A DNA stretch of 64,000 nucleotides from Spirosoma sp. SC4-14 (GCF_037201965.1 NZ_CP147518.1:185001-249000), one strand, 5' to 3'; positions 36,120-45,334 are shown, counted from the first letter of the stretch. Translations and numbers: made by a program. The notes: a model not told the origin generated them from the letters alone.

Positions 36120-37403
36120 TTACGGCCAGCGGATACTGAAGACCGTCCAGCCATCGGAGTGAGTCTGGAGCGAAAAAGTGAAATTATGATTTAGCAGAAT
36201 CTCGCGGGCGAGCGTCAGGCCAATACCTTGTCCGTTAGGGCGAGTGCTAAAGAACGGATTGAATAAATTGCTGACGACGGCTTCTGGAATAGGATGGCCA
36301 TTGTCCCGAATCTGAAGTTGATGAGCCGTCAGCGCAATGTCGACGGTTTGCCCTGGCTCGCAGGCTTCAATCGCATTTTTAACAATATTGACCAGTACCT
36401 GCTCCATCTGACCAACATCAATGGCCCGAATAACCGAAAGATCGGGAGCCGAACCTATCAGCGAGACGTTAGCGGCTTCGGCCTGCGGTTGCATGAGTCG
36501 AACAACATCGTTGACCAGTATGGCCAGATTTGTTGGAACAAGGTTTGGCAACGGCAATCGGACTACATCGGCAAATCGGCGCATAAACCGATTCAGTCGG
36601 TCGTTGCGGTCGATGGCAACGCGTACGGCCTGTTTAAGGTCATTGTCCGATAAATCTGATTCTGTTACTGTCAGTATAGAGTTGACGGCACCAATGGAGT
36701 TGTTTACTTCGTGGGCCATCATTCGAATCACTTTGCTATAGGCGTTTTTTTCACTAGCCATAATTTCGGGCGTTAACTCTTCAATAATCAGAAACGACCG
36801 TCGGAAGCCCCGATCTATAAAATTTGCCCGGATGACTTTATAGGTTTCAATGCCATTCGGTTTCATAATGCGCGACTCACCGTCGGCCAGGTCGGCCATG
36901 TGTGCCAGTAGCGAATAACCCAAATCGGCCAGAGGTTTGCCTACTACCTCGTCGGGCTGAACGGCCAGTAGTTGACTGGCTCTTGGATTGATGGAGGCAA
37001 TTCGTTCGTCGTAATCGAAAATCAAAATGGCAATCGGGGCGGCTTCGATGAGTTTATCAAGGAAAAAACGCTGTTCGGCTTGTTTAGTACGTTCCTGCCG
37101 AAGTTGGTCGATCATTAAATTGTATACATGAATGAGGGCATCGATCTCGAAATTGCCGGTTGGCACAAACTTAACCGTGAAGTCTTTGTCGCGGATCGCT
37201 TCAACGCCCGCCGTAATGAAATCGGATGGTTGCCGAAAGGCAATATAGATCTGGACGGCGATAAAGACCGATACCAGAATGAATAACTCTGATGCAATAA
37301 ACAGCAGTTTATTTTCCTGCAATACCAGCCAGGTAAGCCCTACCAGGGCAATATGCACGGCGATGATGTAAATCAGGTATTTGGTACGGAGAGGGAGCTT
37401 CAT
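36120..37403 (-). CDS. Sensor histidine kinase, NtrY/NtrB-like
   Basis: Two N-terminal membrane helices (about residues 9-55) are followed by a HAMP-like linker, a PAS domain (about 115-215, IEAAPIAILIFDYDERI) and the kinase core: phospho-acceptor histidine at about 231 (MMAHEVNNSIGAV), N box region VLVNIVKNAIEAC and G boxes IRDNGHPIP and GQGIGLTLAREIL. It overlaps the response-regulator gene by 4 bp (ATGA), so the two form a pair. With the efflux operon upstream on the same strand, it probably senses envelope or drug stress and controls that operon through sigma-54. Confidence 0.92.
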   Translation of the reverse strand: MKLPLRTKYLIYIIAVHIALVGLTWLVLQENKLLFIASELFILVSVFIAVQIYIAFRQPSDFITAGVEAIRDKDFTVKFVPTGNFEIDALIHVYNLMIDQLRQERTKQAEQRFFLDKLIEAAPIAILIFDYDERIASINPRASQLLAVQPDEVVGKPLADLGYSLLAHMADLADGESRIMKPNGIETYKVIRANFIDRGFRRSFLIIEELTPEIMASEKNAYSKVIRMMAHEVNNSIGAVNSILTVTESDLSDNDLKQAVRVAIDRNDRLNRFMRRFADVVRLPLPNLVPTNLAILVNDVVRLMQPQAEAANVSLIGSAPDLSVIRAIDVGQMEQVLVNIVKNAIEACEPGQTVDIALTAHQLQIRDNGHPIPEAVVSNLFNPFFSTRPNGQGIGLTLAREILLNHNFTFSLQTHSDGWTVFSIRWP

Positions 37404-38770
37404 TCGTCAGCACTATAGGGAATGCCAAATTTCTCCAATCGGCGGTAGAGTGCAAAACGAGTGATACCCAGCGCCCGCGCCACTTTGGCTACTCGGTTGC
37501 TATGAAAAGTCATTGCCTGCTGAATCATTCGATATTCCATTTCTTCGAGCGTCATGGTGCCCACCTGGGGCATAGCACTAAGGGTGTGGGATTGGGGGCC
37601 GGGAGTGAGGTTTTGTTCGAAATCGGAAATGGAAAGGGTATCGCTAGGAGCCAGCAATACGGTTCGCTCAACTACGTTTTTCAACTGGCGAATATTGCCG
37701 GGTAAGGGTAGCGTTTTGAGCCATTTCATGGCTTCTTTACTGATATGCAGGCTGGGTCGACCGTAAAGAATTTTCAGGTTATTTACGAAAAAAGCTGCCA
37801 GTCGTGGAATGTCGTCGGCGCGTTGGCGCAGGGCTGGCAGCCGTACCGTAATAAGGTTGATGCGGTAGAGCAGATCTTCCCGAAACAATCCTTTTGCTAC
37901 CATTTCGTCCAGATCCCGGTTGGTAGCGCAAATCACGCGCACATCAACCGTTCGGCTTTTGCTACTTCCTAATGGTTCAAATGTACGATCCTGCAACACC
38001 CGTAGGAGCTTTACCTGACTGGCTGGATCGAGATCCCCGATTTCGTCCAGAAATATGCTGCCTTTATTGGCCAGTTCGAAGCGTCCGACCCGGTCGATAC
38101 GGGCATCGGTGAACGCTCCACGGACATGGCCAAACAGCTCGCTCTCGAATAATGTGGACGATATGCCGCCCAGATTGACTTTAACGAACGGTTGCTTTTT
38201 GCGTTTACTATTCTGATGAATGGCTTCGGCAATTAGTTCTTTTCCGGTGCCGCTCTCTCCCGTTATCAGTACGGGCGCATCGGTGTCAGCAACTCGTCCG
38301 ATGGTTTTTAAAACGGCAAGCAGGTTTGGGTCTTCACCTACAATGTTATCGAATCGAAATTGCTGGTCGAGTTTTTGGCGGTCTGGTGAAGCTGCATCCG
38401 GTCGGGCCAGATTCAGGGCTGTCCGTACCGATTGCACCAGATAGTCGTTTTGCCAGGGTTTGGTAATGAAGTCTTTCGCGCCCGCTTTCATACCCTCTAC
38501 GGCCAGGTCGATACTGCCCCAACCGGTAATAAGAATAACGGGTACCTCGGGCAAGTTTTCCCGAATCCGGCGCAGCAGTCGCAGCCCATCATTGCCCGAG
38601 GTATCGACCGAAAAATTCATGTCGAGCAGAATCAATTCCGGCGTTTCTTCCTTCAAAACCTCAACTGTCTCAAACGGGCCATCGGCCAGGCGCACCGTAA
38701 AGCCTTCTTTCCGAAACAGTAGGGAGAGCGAAGTTTGAATAGCAATATCGTCGTCGATGATGAGGAGCAT
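37400..38770 (-). CDS. Sigma-54-dependent response regulator, NtrC family
   Basis: The receiver domain has acidic residues at 6-8, the phospho-acceptor D50 (LILLDMNF) and K104. The AAA+ domain shows Walker A GESGTGKE (171-178), the sigma-54 contact loop GAFTDA (218-223; the usual form is GAFTGA), and Walker B GSIFLDEIGD. A Fis-type helix-turn-helix ends the protein (VAKVARALGITRFALYRRLE). At 456 aa it is full length. The glycine to aspartate change in the GAFTGA loop is worth noting but occurs in some active members. It is downstream of an efflux operon and upstream of its kinase partner. Confidence 0.93.
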   Translation of the reverse strand: MLLIIDDDIAIQTSLSLLFRKEGFTVRLADGPFETVEVLKEETPELILLDMNFSVDTSGNDGLRLLRRIRENLPEVPVILITGWGSIDLAVEGMKAGAKDFITKPWQNDYLVQSVRTALNLARPDAASPDRQKLDQQFRFDNIVGEDPNLLAVLKTIGRVADTDAPVLITGESGTGKELIAEAIHQNSKRKKQPFVKVNLGGISSTLFESELFGHVRGAFTDARIDRVGRFELANKGSIFLDEIGDLDPASQVKLLRVLQDRTFEPLGSSKSRTVDVRVICATNRDLDEMVAKGLFREDLLYRINLITVRLPALRQRADDIPRLAAFFVNNLKILYGRPSLHISKEAMKWLKTLPLPGNIRQLKNVVERTVLLAPSDTLSISDFEQNLTPGPQSHTLSAMPQVGTMTLEEMEYRMIQQAMTFHSNRVAKVARALGITRFALYRRLEKFGIPYSADE

Positions 38771-38773
38771 AAG

Positions 38774-38835
38774 AGGGCAAGGGGATGCTTTGAGCGGGGA
38801 GGTTGCAGGGTATTGCAGGGTATTGCAGGGGAGAG
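38774..38835. repeat. Left inverted-repeat arm flanking the four-helix-bundle gene
   Basis: This G-rich arm contains a 26-bp core at 38797-38822 that matches the reverse complement of 39206-39231 at 25 of 26 positions. It includes a 10-bp tandem repeat TTGCAGGGTA (three copies, the last partial). Similarity to the right arm extends outward (GGGCAAGGGGATGCT against GGGCGAGGGATGCT) to the edge of the response-regulator start. Confidence 0.8.
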
Positions 38836-38856
38836 CGGGGTATTGTGGGGTTTGTG

Positions 38857-39141
38857 TTAATGAATGGTTTGCTGGAAGTTGTAGATTTTGCGGCTCAGAT
38901 TAGCAAGTTCATTGAACAGATCTTGTTTGACTCCTTCAGTTATTTGGTTGCGTCGTTGAATAACTACCAGAATATTGGCGCATTCATAACAAGAACGGCG
39001 GGCATAGTTTAAAAACTGCCGGAATTCGTTGGGCGTCGTTGTAGCAGAGCCTTCGGCAATGTCGAACAACTTATCACCTATTTGAATACTCATTTGCCAG
39101 ATTTCTAACCCTTCAAAACGAAAACTTCTTAATATAGTCAA
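38857..39141 (-). CDS. Four-helix-bundle protein (S23/IVS type), apparently internally deleted
   Basis: The protein reads RFEGLEIWQMSIQIGDKLFD near its start and FLNYARRSCYECANILVVIQ in the middle, as in the four-helix-bundle family related to proteins encoded by 23S rRNA intervening sequences. Family members are usually about 115-125 aa. Here 94 aa remain, and the second helix region expected between KLFDIA and the IAEGS motif is missing, which fits an in-frame deletion of roughly 25-30 residues. The start appears to be TTG at 39141 (an in-frame stop lies just upstream). It may be non-functional. It lies between the efflux permease and the response regulator, flanked by inverted repeats. Confidence 0.65.
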   Translation of the reverse strand: MTILRSFRFEGLEIWQMSIQIGDKLFDIAEGSATTTPNEFRQFLNYARRSCYECANILVVIQRRNQITEGVKQDLFNELANLSRKIYNFQQTIH

Positions 39142-39200
39142 TAAGAGTTACGGTGTACGAAACAAAGCTAATACTTTCCCCGACGCCCCTGCAACCCTAA

Positions 39201-39256
39201 CTCTCTACCCTGCAATACCTTGCAACCTCCCAGCGCGCAGCATCCCTCGCCCTACC
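39201..39256. repeat. Right inverted-repeat arm flanking the four-helix-bundle gene
   Basis: The reverse complement of this segment matches the left arm at 38774-38835, with the core at 39206-39231. The tandem TTGCAGGGTA unit is present in about two copies here against three on the left. The arm ends just before the stop codon of the permease gene. Confidence 0.8.
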
Positions 39257-40411
39257 CTACTCCTCATGCAACGCCACCGCAGGCTGGATTGTAGAAGCCT
39301 GACGACTTGGGAATAGCGCACAAAGTGTTACGATGGCATAAATAATGAGGATGGCTACGATTATAGCCGTAACATAGGTCTCAGATTGCAAATCGAAAAC
39401 GTTCAGTAGCGGAAACTGAACCGCGAAGATCAAACCAATGAACATGGCAAACGTAGCCAGTACCCAGATTTCGCCAATGAATTGAGTCGAAATACCCGTT
39501 TCAGTGGCACCTACTGCCCGGCGCAGACCAATCTCACCCCGACGTTTTGCAATACTTAAATTCAGAACGCCGAATAAACCTAATGCAACATTGATGAGCA
39601 AAAAGCCACTGATGATGGATGCTATAATAACGGGGACGAGGACCAGATTGTGCTGGTTTTTGCGGGAGTCTTTCAGGTAGTCGACTTCTACACTCCAGTC
39701 TTTCAGCATCGAGGCAACGTCTTTCACGACCCGTGCTTCAAAAACGGCATCAGTTCCTGGTTTTACTTTTATCAGAACCGTATCGTTCCAGATGGCATCG
39801 ACCTTGAGCAGTTCGAAAATGGCAGGCTTATTGACCATAAATTCGCCTTTGGCTTTGAAATTGTCGATTATACCAACCACCTTAAATCGATTGTCGATGA
39901 TTTTGCCCATTGGATTTTCATCGCCAAAAAGTCCTTCTTTCGTTTTCTGATTGATAACAACCGGCGTGTATTTGCCTACACTATCGGCATCCCGATACCA
40001 ATTGCCCTGACTCACTGGAATTTCGAGCGTTTTGGCAAAATTTTCATCCGCAACATAAAAATCGGCCACAACCCGTCGCTTGTTATACTCGATCCCATTG
40101 CTCATTTGGTTCGCAGAAAAAGGAAAGTTACTGCTCATTCGGGAAACCGATGTTACTTCAGGATAAGCCTTTAATCGTTGTACTACCCGTTGCAGTTTAT
40201 CGGCAACCTGGGTTGTGTCCTGATTGCTTTTCAGGCCTATTGCCCAAACGTTGTCGTAGGTAAACCCTATGGGCTGGCGGTAATTTCCGACATTGACAAC
40301 AATCAGTGTGGCCAACCCAAAAAGGACCATAAACGAAGCCCAGATCTCCACCATCAGCAGGGTATGGGTCTTCTTCTTATTCCAGATTAATTTAAACAGA
40401 TGCTTTATCAT
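39257..40411 (-). CDS. ABC transporter permease, FtsX/MacB type (second subunit)
   Basis: A first membrane helix (residues 16-42) is followed by a periplasmic domain (about 60-255) and three C-terminal helices with the FtsX signature (LSIAKRRGEIGLRRAVGATE, about 295-315). At 384 aa it has the MacB-type permease plan without a fused ATPase. It is probably a partner of the 415-aa permease 48 bp upstream in a heterodimeric transporter. Confidence 0.88.
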   Translation of the reverse strand: MIKHLFKLIWNKKKTHTLLMVEIWASFMVLFGLATLIVVNVGNYRQPIGFTYDNVWAIGLKSNQDTTQVADKLQRVVQRLKAYPEVTSVSRMSSNFPFSANQMSNGIEYNKRRVVADFYVADENFAKTLEIPVSQGNWYRDADSVGKYTPVVINQKTKEGLFGDENPMGKIIDNRFKVVGIIDNFKAKGEFMVNKPAIFELLKVDAIWNDTVLIKVKPGTDAVFEARVVKDVASMLKDWSVEVDYLKDSRKNQHNLVLVPVIIASIISGFLLINVALGLFGVLNLSIAKRRGEIGLRRAVGATETGISTQFIGEIWVLATFAMFIGLIFAVQFPLLNVFDLQSETYVTAIIVAILIIYAIVTLCALFPSRQASTIQPAVALHEE

Positions 40412-40459
40412 GATATAACTTGGTTGAATGGTTTAAATCGGCGCGAAGTGCCCCGCTCT

Positions 40460-41707
40460 TCAGCCCTTAAGCGCTTCGGCAATGTTTAATTTCGACATTC
40501 GCAGAGCCGGTAAAACGCCCGATAAAAAGCCAAAAACCAGACAGACGAGCAGGCTGATCAGGAATACGCTCAAATTAATGGTCAGGTCGGCATAGGGAAT
40601 CCAGCCACTGATGTTGATCATGTGTATGACAAGCAGCGTCAGAATTAAGGCTATAGTACCGCCGATAAACGTGATAAAAATGTTTTCGACGATAAACTGC
40701 CAAACAAGCGTTCGTACGGGCGCGCCGAAGGCTTTCCGAATTCCAATTTCCGAAGCTCGTTCCATAATCCGACTAACGTTCACATTAACCAGGTTAATAG
40801 CCGGTAGTCCCAGTAGCATAAACAGCACAAATCCGATTATGCCGAACAATATGGTTTTCAGGCCAGGGCCCCCGTCCATGATTGTATCGATAAAGTTTTT
40901 CGCGTAAGGTTCACACTTGACTTCGAGTGAGTAGTACTTAAAGCCATCCTGTACGCCCGGTACTGGAATCTGGCTAATCCGGCTCTGGAACTCGCTCTGA
41001 ATGGCTTTCAGATCTGATTTGTCTTTGGCCAGAATAACGCATACGTAGCCACCCCGCATCCCCCCACGCTGATAGTTGCTTTTGGGAGCCGTGTAGGGAA
41101 AATAAACATCGGAATAAGTGAATGGACGCGTTATGGGGCTGCTCCGGACAACCCCAATAACTTTGTAGTGAATGTTTTCGATTTCAATGTCTTTACCAAT
41201 AACCGACTCCGTCGTATTTTCGAAATACTGTTTCTTGAGATCATCCGTAATCACAACCACATATTCTCCATTGGCAATGTTTTGTTCGTTATACGGTTTG
41301 CCTTCCAGAAAGTCAAATTCGTTGACGCGCCAGAAGTCGGCATCGGTAAACTTGGTATTGAGTTTTATTTTCTGCGATCCCACATAGGCGTTAGAGCTAT
41401 TGATAAAGGTAGAGATCGTTGAGCGTTCGGGGGTTTTTAGCGTTTTAACGTAATCGGTCAAAAACTTAAAACTCATAGGACCTGAACTTTGACCCGATCG
41501 GGCCGAATCACGCTGACTCATCTGCATGATATAGAGCGACCGATCGCGTCTGGTTTCTGGGTAATGCGTTCCGAAAATATGGTCCAGAAACGACGTCAGT
41601 ACCATCAGTACGGTTAACGTCAGGCTAATGCCGAAAAGAGTAATGAAGGTATAGAACGGATGCCGTAGCAGTACCTTCCAGGCGATTTTTATATAATTGA
41701 TTAGCAT
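40460..41707 (-). CDS. ABC transporter permease, FtsX/MacB type (first subunit)
   Basis: The protein starts MLINYIKIAWKVLLRHPFYT with a first helix at about 15-42, then a large periplasmic domain (about 50-280) and three C-terminal helices with NVNVSRIMERASEIGIRKAF. At 415 aa it resembles MacB-like permeases that act mechanically on the periplasmic adaptor and do not form a substrate channel. The downstream permease gene follows closely, and the ATPase gene lies upstream. Confidence 0.9.
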   Translation of the reverse strand: MLINYIKIAWKVLLRHPFYTFITLFGISLTLTVLMVLTSFLDHIFGTHYPETRRDRSLYIMQMSQRDSARSGQSSGPMSFKFLTDYVKTLKTPERSTISTFINSSNAYVGSQKIKLNTKFTDADFWRVNEFDFLEGKPYNEQNIANGEYVVVITDDLKKQYFENTTESVIGKDIEIENIHYKVIGVVRSSPITRPFTYSDVYFPYTAPKSNYQRGGMRGGYVCVILAKDKSDLKAIQSEFQSRISQIPVPGVQDGFKYYSLEVKCEPYAKNFIDTIMDGGPGLKTILFGIIGFVLFMLLGLPAINLVNVNVSRIMERASEIGIRKAFGAPVRTLVWQFIVENIFITFIGGTIALILTLLVIHMINISGWIPYADLTINLSVFLISLLVCLVFGFLSGVLPALRMSKLNIAEALKG

Positions 41708-41714
41708 GATTTTC

Positions 41715-41781
41715 TGAAAGATGAATTATAAAGGATGAATTATGAATGAAAGAGTACTCATCCTTTATAATTCATCTTTCA
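41715..41781. repeat. AT-rich 24-bp perfect inverted repeat (family 2)
   Basis: A 24-base left arm (41715-41738, starting TGAAAGATGAATTATAAAGG) is exactly complementary to 41758-41781, loop 19 nt. The right arm overlaps the last codons and stop of the ATPase gene. It lies between ATPase and permease inside the operon, so it might modulate read-through or mRNA stability. Confidence 0.8.
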
Positions 41782-42493
41782 TTATTAATTTTCCTGGGTT
41801 TCGGGCGGCTGGTCCCATGCTGGAATCGCCCACAACGGCACCATCGAATAGCCGCACGAGCCGATGCGTTCGTTTGGCCATCGATTCGTCGTGCGTTACC
41901 ATCACAATGGTGCTTCCGTCGGTATTGAGTTGCTGAAGAATGGCCATAATCTCGTTGCCCATTGCACTATCGAGGTTACCTGTTGGCTCGTCGGCCAGAA
42001 TAATATCGGGTCGACCCACAATGGCGCGGGCAATGGCTACCCGTTGCTTTTGCCCGCCCGATAGCTGATTCGGAAAATGCTTGATGCGGTTACTTAAGCC
42101 AACGCGTTCCAGGGCCTGTCGGGCCAGCTCCCGGCGCGATGCGCCCGTGGCATCCCCTTTCCGGTAGAGCAGTGGAATTTCGACATTGTCGAGTACCGAC
42201 AGGTCGTTAATGAGGTGGAAACTCTGGAAAATGAAGCCAATTTTCTGGTTCCGTAAATGCGCCAGCTCTTTGTCGCGATACTGGGTTACGGCCTGTCCGC
42301 CGATTTCAACACTGCCCTTGCTGGGGGCATCGAGCAACCCCATCAGGTTCATAAGGGTCGATTTCCCGCAACCGCTTGGCCCCATAATAGACAAAAATTC
42401 GCCAGCACTAACGCTGAGGTTGACGTTGGTCAGGGCCAGGGTTTCGATACTGCTGGTCCGATACACTTTTTCGATGTTTTTGAGCGTGATCAT
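41765..42493 (-). CDS. ABC transporter ATP-binding protein (MacB/LolD type)
   Basis: Walker A is GPSGCGKST, the signature motif is [15 protein letters not shown], and Walker B is [14 protein letters not shown], followed by the switch histidine in MVTHDESMA. At 242 aa it is an isolated nucleotide-binding domain, unlike E. coli MacB where it is fused to the permease. The last residues (about [11 protein letters not shown]) are encoded by the inverted repeat at 41715-41781. It powers the two FtsX-type permeases encoded next. Confidence 0.95.
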   Translation of the reverse strand: MITLKNIEKVYRTSSIETLALTNVNLSVSAGEFLSIMGPSGCGKSTLMNLMGLLDAPSKGSVEIGGQAVTQYRDKELAHLRNQKIGFIFQSFHLINDLSVLDNVEIPLLYRKGDATGASRRELARQALERVGLSNRIKHFPNQLSGGQKQRVAIARAIVGRPDIILADEPTGNLDSAMGNEIMAILQQLNTDGSTIVMVTHDESMAKRTHRLVRLFDGAVVGDSSMGPAARNPGKLIMKDEL

Positions 42494-42497
42494 AATA

Positions 42498-42641
42498 GCC
42501 CCCAGCCCCCAAAGGGGGAGTTTTACTCCCTGAGGTACGGAGATTTTTAGGTTGAATGAGCAATTGGGCTATGTTAATTCTCTTTTATTAAAGGTGAAAA
42601 ATAGGGTGCGACCGCTTTTCCCCCTTTGGGGGTTAGGGGGC
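42498..42641. repeat. REPIN-like inverted pair of GC-rich palindromes (family 1) reaching into the TolC gene
   Basis: A unit at 42498-42521 (GCCCCCAGCCCCCAAAGGGG and flank) faces an inverted unit at 42620-42641 (CCCCCTTTGGGGGTTAGGGG and flank). The second unit lies inside the 3' end of the TolC-like gene. Confidence 0.8.
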
Positions 42642-44073
42642 TATTTGTTTCAAAATCGTATAGTGTCAATAAGCGAAGTGTATAGAAAGCCTGCCAGTAG
42701 TCGCGAAGGGCCAGAATAGCATCGCGACGGGCGCGGTCTTTGTCCTGGGTAGCAATACCCAGATCGGTTACACTCAGGTCGCTGAGCTTGAATCGGTCCT
42801 GGGCAATCTGATAGCGACGCTGGGCAATCTGATCGGCTTCGGCGGTTAGTTTTACCTGCTGGCGCAGCATGTCCAGTAAGGTTACCTGCGTATAAATCTG
42901 CTGTTCGAAGGTGCGTCTGGATTGTTCAACCGTTTGAACGACCAGTTGCTGATTGGCCAGCGCGGTTTCGGTTCGGGCTTTGGCTCGCCCCCACGTCATA
43001 ATTGGAAGCGTAAACTGGATTTCGACAAACTCCCGATCCTGCGGCTGAACATATACATCGCTGGGCCGATTGCCTCGGTTCGATAGACCAAAAGCGGCAT
43101 TTAAACTGGCATTGAGGCCATTTTCTTTTCGGGCCTTCTCCACATCCCGGTCGGCTTCCAATAGCTGTCGTTTATACGAGATCGCAGCCGAGCGGTTGGC
43201 AAAAGCTTCGCTCAATGCCTGATTGATGTCGACCGAAAAATCGCTTAACTGTGTAGGTATCGCTAACTCAAACCGTTGCTGGCTTCCGGTTGTATTGTTT
43301 ATATTTAGATAGGACCGGAGTTTTAGCGAAGCTACTTCGGCCGTTTGGCGGGCCGATGCCAGGTCTTTCTGGGCATTAAGTACGCTCAACTGAAGCTGTA
43401 GCAAATCGTTTTGTGAGATTTTTCCCAGTTCTAGTTTGTGCTTCGCAATTTTAAAGAGCGTATCGTTATTGGTGCGGTTTGTTTCAGCAATCTGCAGGTT
43501 TACCTGTGCCACCAGCAAATCGAAATAGTAACCGGTAGCATCGAGCGCCACCTGTTCGCGGGCTTCAATGTACTGTTGATTGCTTTCGGCGTAACGGAGC
43601 GGTTCGGTCCGGCGATCCCATTTCATCTGATTGAATCGGAACAAAGGTTGTGTCAGGCCAATGGCAAACGGTATTCCGTTATAGAGCGTACTGCTATTCA
43701 GAAAATTATCGAACCGTTGTAGCTGCTGCTGGATAAAGATCGATCCGCCCGTTAGCGGAATGTTCTGAGTCAGCGACATCGTCAGAATCGAGTTGTTGTT
43801 CGAAACAGGCTGGAAAGCAACTGTGCCGTCGGGCTGGGTTACCTGCACAAACGAACGCGTAAAGCTGGGCAATGATCCATCCAGACTTAACTGGGGTTTA
43901 AAATCGGCCAGAAACGTACGGTATTTCCAGTAGTTGGTTTTTTGGAGCGTTGCGGCCTGTTTGGCGGCTATCGACTGGTCTTGTGCCAGTTGCACAACAT
44001 CATCGAGGGTGAGCTGCTGTGTCTGAGCCAGAACCGACTGAGCGCACAGCAGAAAGAGTATAAGCTTTTTCAT
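42574..44073 (-). CDS. TolC-family outer membrane efflux protein
   Basis: A signal peptide (MKKLILFLLCAQSVLA) precedes two outer-membrane-efflux repeats with long helical segments, for example LTLDDVVQLAQDQSIAAKQA near the start and a helical ALANQQLVVQTVEQSRRTFE in the second half. At 499 aa it has family length. The last 20 or so residues (NSPLTPKGGKAVAPY and following) are encoded by a palindromic repeat and are unlikely to be ancestral. It forms the outer-membrane channel for the ABC permeases and the HlyD-type adaptor. Confidence 0.92.
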   Translation of the reverse strand: MKKLILFLLCAQSVLAQTQQLTLDDVVQLAQDQSIAAKQAATLQKTNYWKYRTFLADFKPQLSLDGSLPSFTRSFVQVTQPDGTVAFQPVSNNNSILTMSLTQNIPLTGGSIFIQQQLQRFDNFLNSSTLYNGIPFAIGLTQPLFRFNQMKWDRRTEPLRYAESNQQYIEAREQVALDATGYYFDLLVAQVNLQIAETNRTNNDTLFKIAKHKLELGKISQNDLLQLQLSVLNAQKDLASARQTAEVASLKLRSYLNINNTTGSQQRFELAIPTQLSDFSVDINQALSEAFANRSAAISYKRQLLEADRDVEKARKENGLNASLNAAFGLSNRGNRPSDVYVQPQDREFVEIQFTLPIMTWGRAKARTETALANQQLVVQTVEQSRRTFEQQIYTQVTLLDMLRQQVKLTAEADQIAQRRYQIAQDRFKLSDLSVTDLGIATQDKDRARRDAILALRDYWQAFYTLRLLTLYDFETNSPLTPKGGKAVAPYFSPLIKEN

Positions 44074-44083
44074 TGCGCGTTCA

Positions 44084-45334
44084 TTATTTTTCGATCGTTA
44101 GTTGTTCCAGGTGTTCGTATTCGCTCAGGTCGGTCAGAATGACCTTTTCGCCCGGCTGTAAGCCACTTTTGATCTCTACCCAGTCGAAACTTGAAACACC
44201 CAGTTCAACTTCCCGGCGCGTAGCTATATTCGGACTCGTCAGTACATACACAAACTGCTTCCGCTTGCCCTTGAAAGCCGGACCATTGGCTACCCGCACG
44301 GCTTTCGATACCCGATTCGTGACAATGAATACCTCAACTTTCTGATTAGGGCGCAGGATGGCATTATGATTATCGTCCAGCTCGACAGTAAATTGTAAGA
44401 CACTGTTCTGAACGGCAGGCTTTATCTGGGTAATCTGGCCCCGGAGCGATGTTTCGTTGATTTTTACAATAACGGGCTGGCCAACTTTCACCTGTTCGGC
44501 GTAGATGTCGGAGCAGGAGCCATCGACCCGGAAGCTACCCAGATCGGCTAACCGTGCCAGCATTTCTCCTTCGCTCACCGCCGACCCAACGTGTTCGTTT
44601 ACCCACGTAAGCACCCCGGCCCGGTCGGTTAGTATATCGGCCTGTTTCAATTTGTGAGCCAGTACCTTAAGGTTGGTGGCTTCAATTTGTGCCTGTAATT
44701 CAGATTCTTTCAAACTGGCGCTCATCGATTGTCGATTATAGGACAAGTCGTTTTCCAGTTGCTTCTTTTCCAGTTGTGCAATTTGAAGGAGATTTTCGGC
44801 TCGGGTAACGTCTTCAGGTGTTTGGCCGCCCACTTTCAATAATCGATTGGCATCACTGACTTCGGCTTTGAGTTTGTTGATGGTCAGTGATTTAATTTGA
44901 TCATTGATATCGGCGTCATACAGATTTTTATTCAGTTTCAGTCGTAATTGCTCGATGCTGTTTTGCTTGAGGGCAAGCTGATCGGCAATTTTTTCGTATT
45001 CGATCTGTGTCAGCGATTTGTCGAGTTCCAGAATTTGCTGACCAGCCCGGACGCGAGTGCCGGGTGTGAGTAAGACTCGCCGGATACTGGCCCGAATGGG
45101 GCTCGTAACGATTTGCTCGTAGGCCGGAATCACCTCGCCCGTTGCACTGATTGTATTTTCTACGGGCCCCGTTTGTGCAATAGCGGTTCTGATTTTGGCA
45201 GCTTCGACCGATGTTTTCAGAATATTTTTAAACCAGATAAGCCCGGCTACTGAAACAGCCACGACAATTCCGCCAATCAACCAATTCTTTCGGCGGCTCT
45301 GGGCAATAAGTTCAGGAGCTAATTCACGATCCAT
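44084..45334 (-). CDS. Periplasmic adaptor (membrane fusion protein) of an ABC efflux system
   Basis: A membrane anchor (NWLIGGIVVAVSVAGLIWF) is followed by a barrel-sandwich hybrid (ISATGEVIPAYEQIVTSPIR), a long coiled-coil (about residues 105-225) and beta-barrel parts (RVDGSCSDIYAEQVKVGQPV). I chose ATG 45334 (MDRELAPELIAQ, 416 aa); an in-frame start at 45367 would add eleven residues that overlap a possible sigma-54 promoter. It is the first gene of the efflux operon HlyD-TolC-ATPase-permease-permease. Confidence 0.92.
   Translation of the reverse strand: MDRELAPELIAQSRRKNWLIGGIVVAVSVAGLIWFKNILKTSVEAAKIRTAIAQTGPVENTISATGEVIPAYEQIVTSPIRASIRRVLLTPGTRVRAGQQILELDKSLTQIEYEKIADQLALKQNSIEQLRLKLNKNLYDADINDQIKSLTINKLKAEVSDANRLLKVGGQTPEDVTRAENLLQIAQLEKKQLENDLSYNRQSMSASLKESELQAQIEATNLKVLAHKLKQADILTDRAGVLTWVNEHVGSAVSEGEMLARLADLGSFRVDGSCSDIYAEQVKVGQPVIVKINETSLRGQITQIKPAVQNSVLQFTVELDDNHNAILRPNQKVEVFIVTNRVSKAVRVANGPAFKGKRKQFVYVLTSPNIATRREVELGVSSFDWVEIKSGLQPGEKVILTDLSEYEHLEQLTIEK

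Noticed and set aside
38803..38830. Short tandem repeat TTGCAGGGTA taken as a possible CRISPR or iteron array
   Set aside because: Units are only 10 bp without spacers, and the segment is explained as part of the inverted-repeat arm of the four-helix-bundle cassette.
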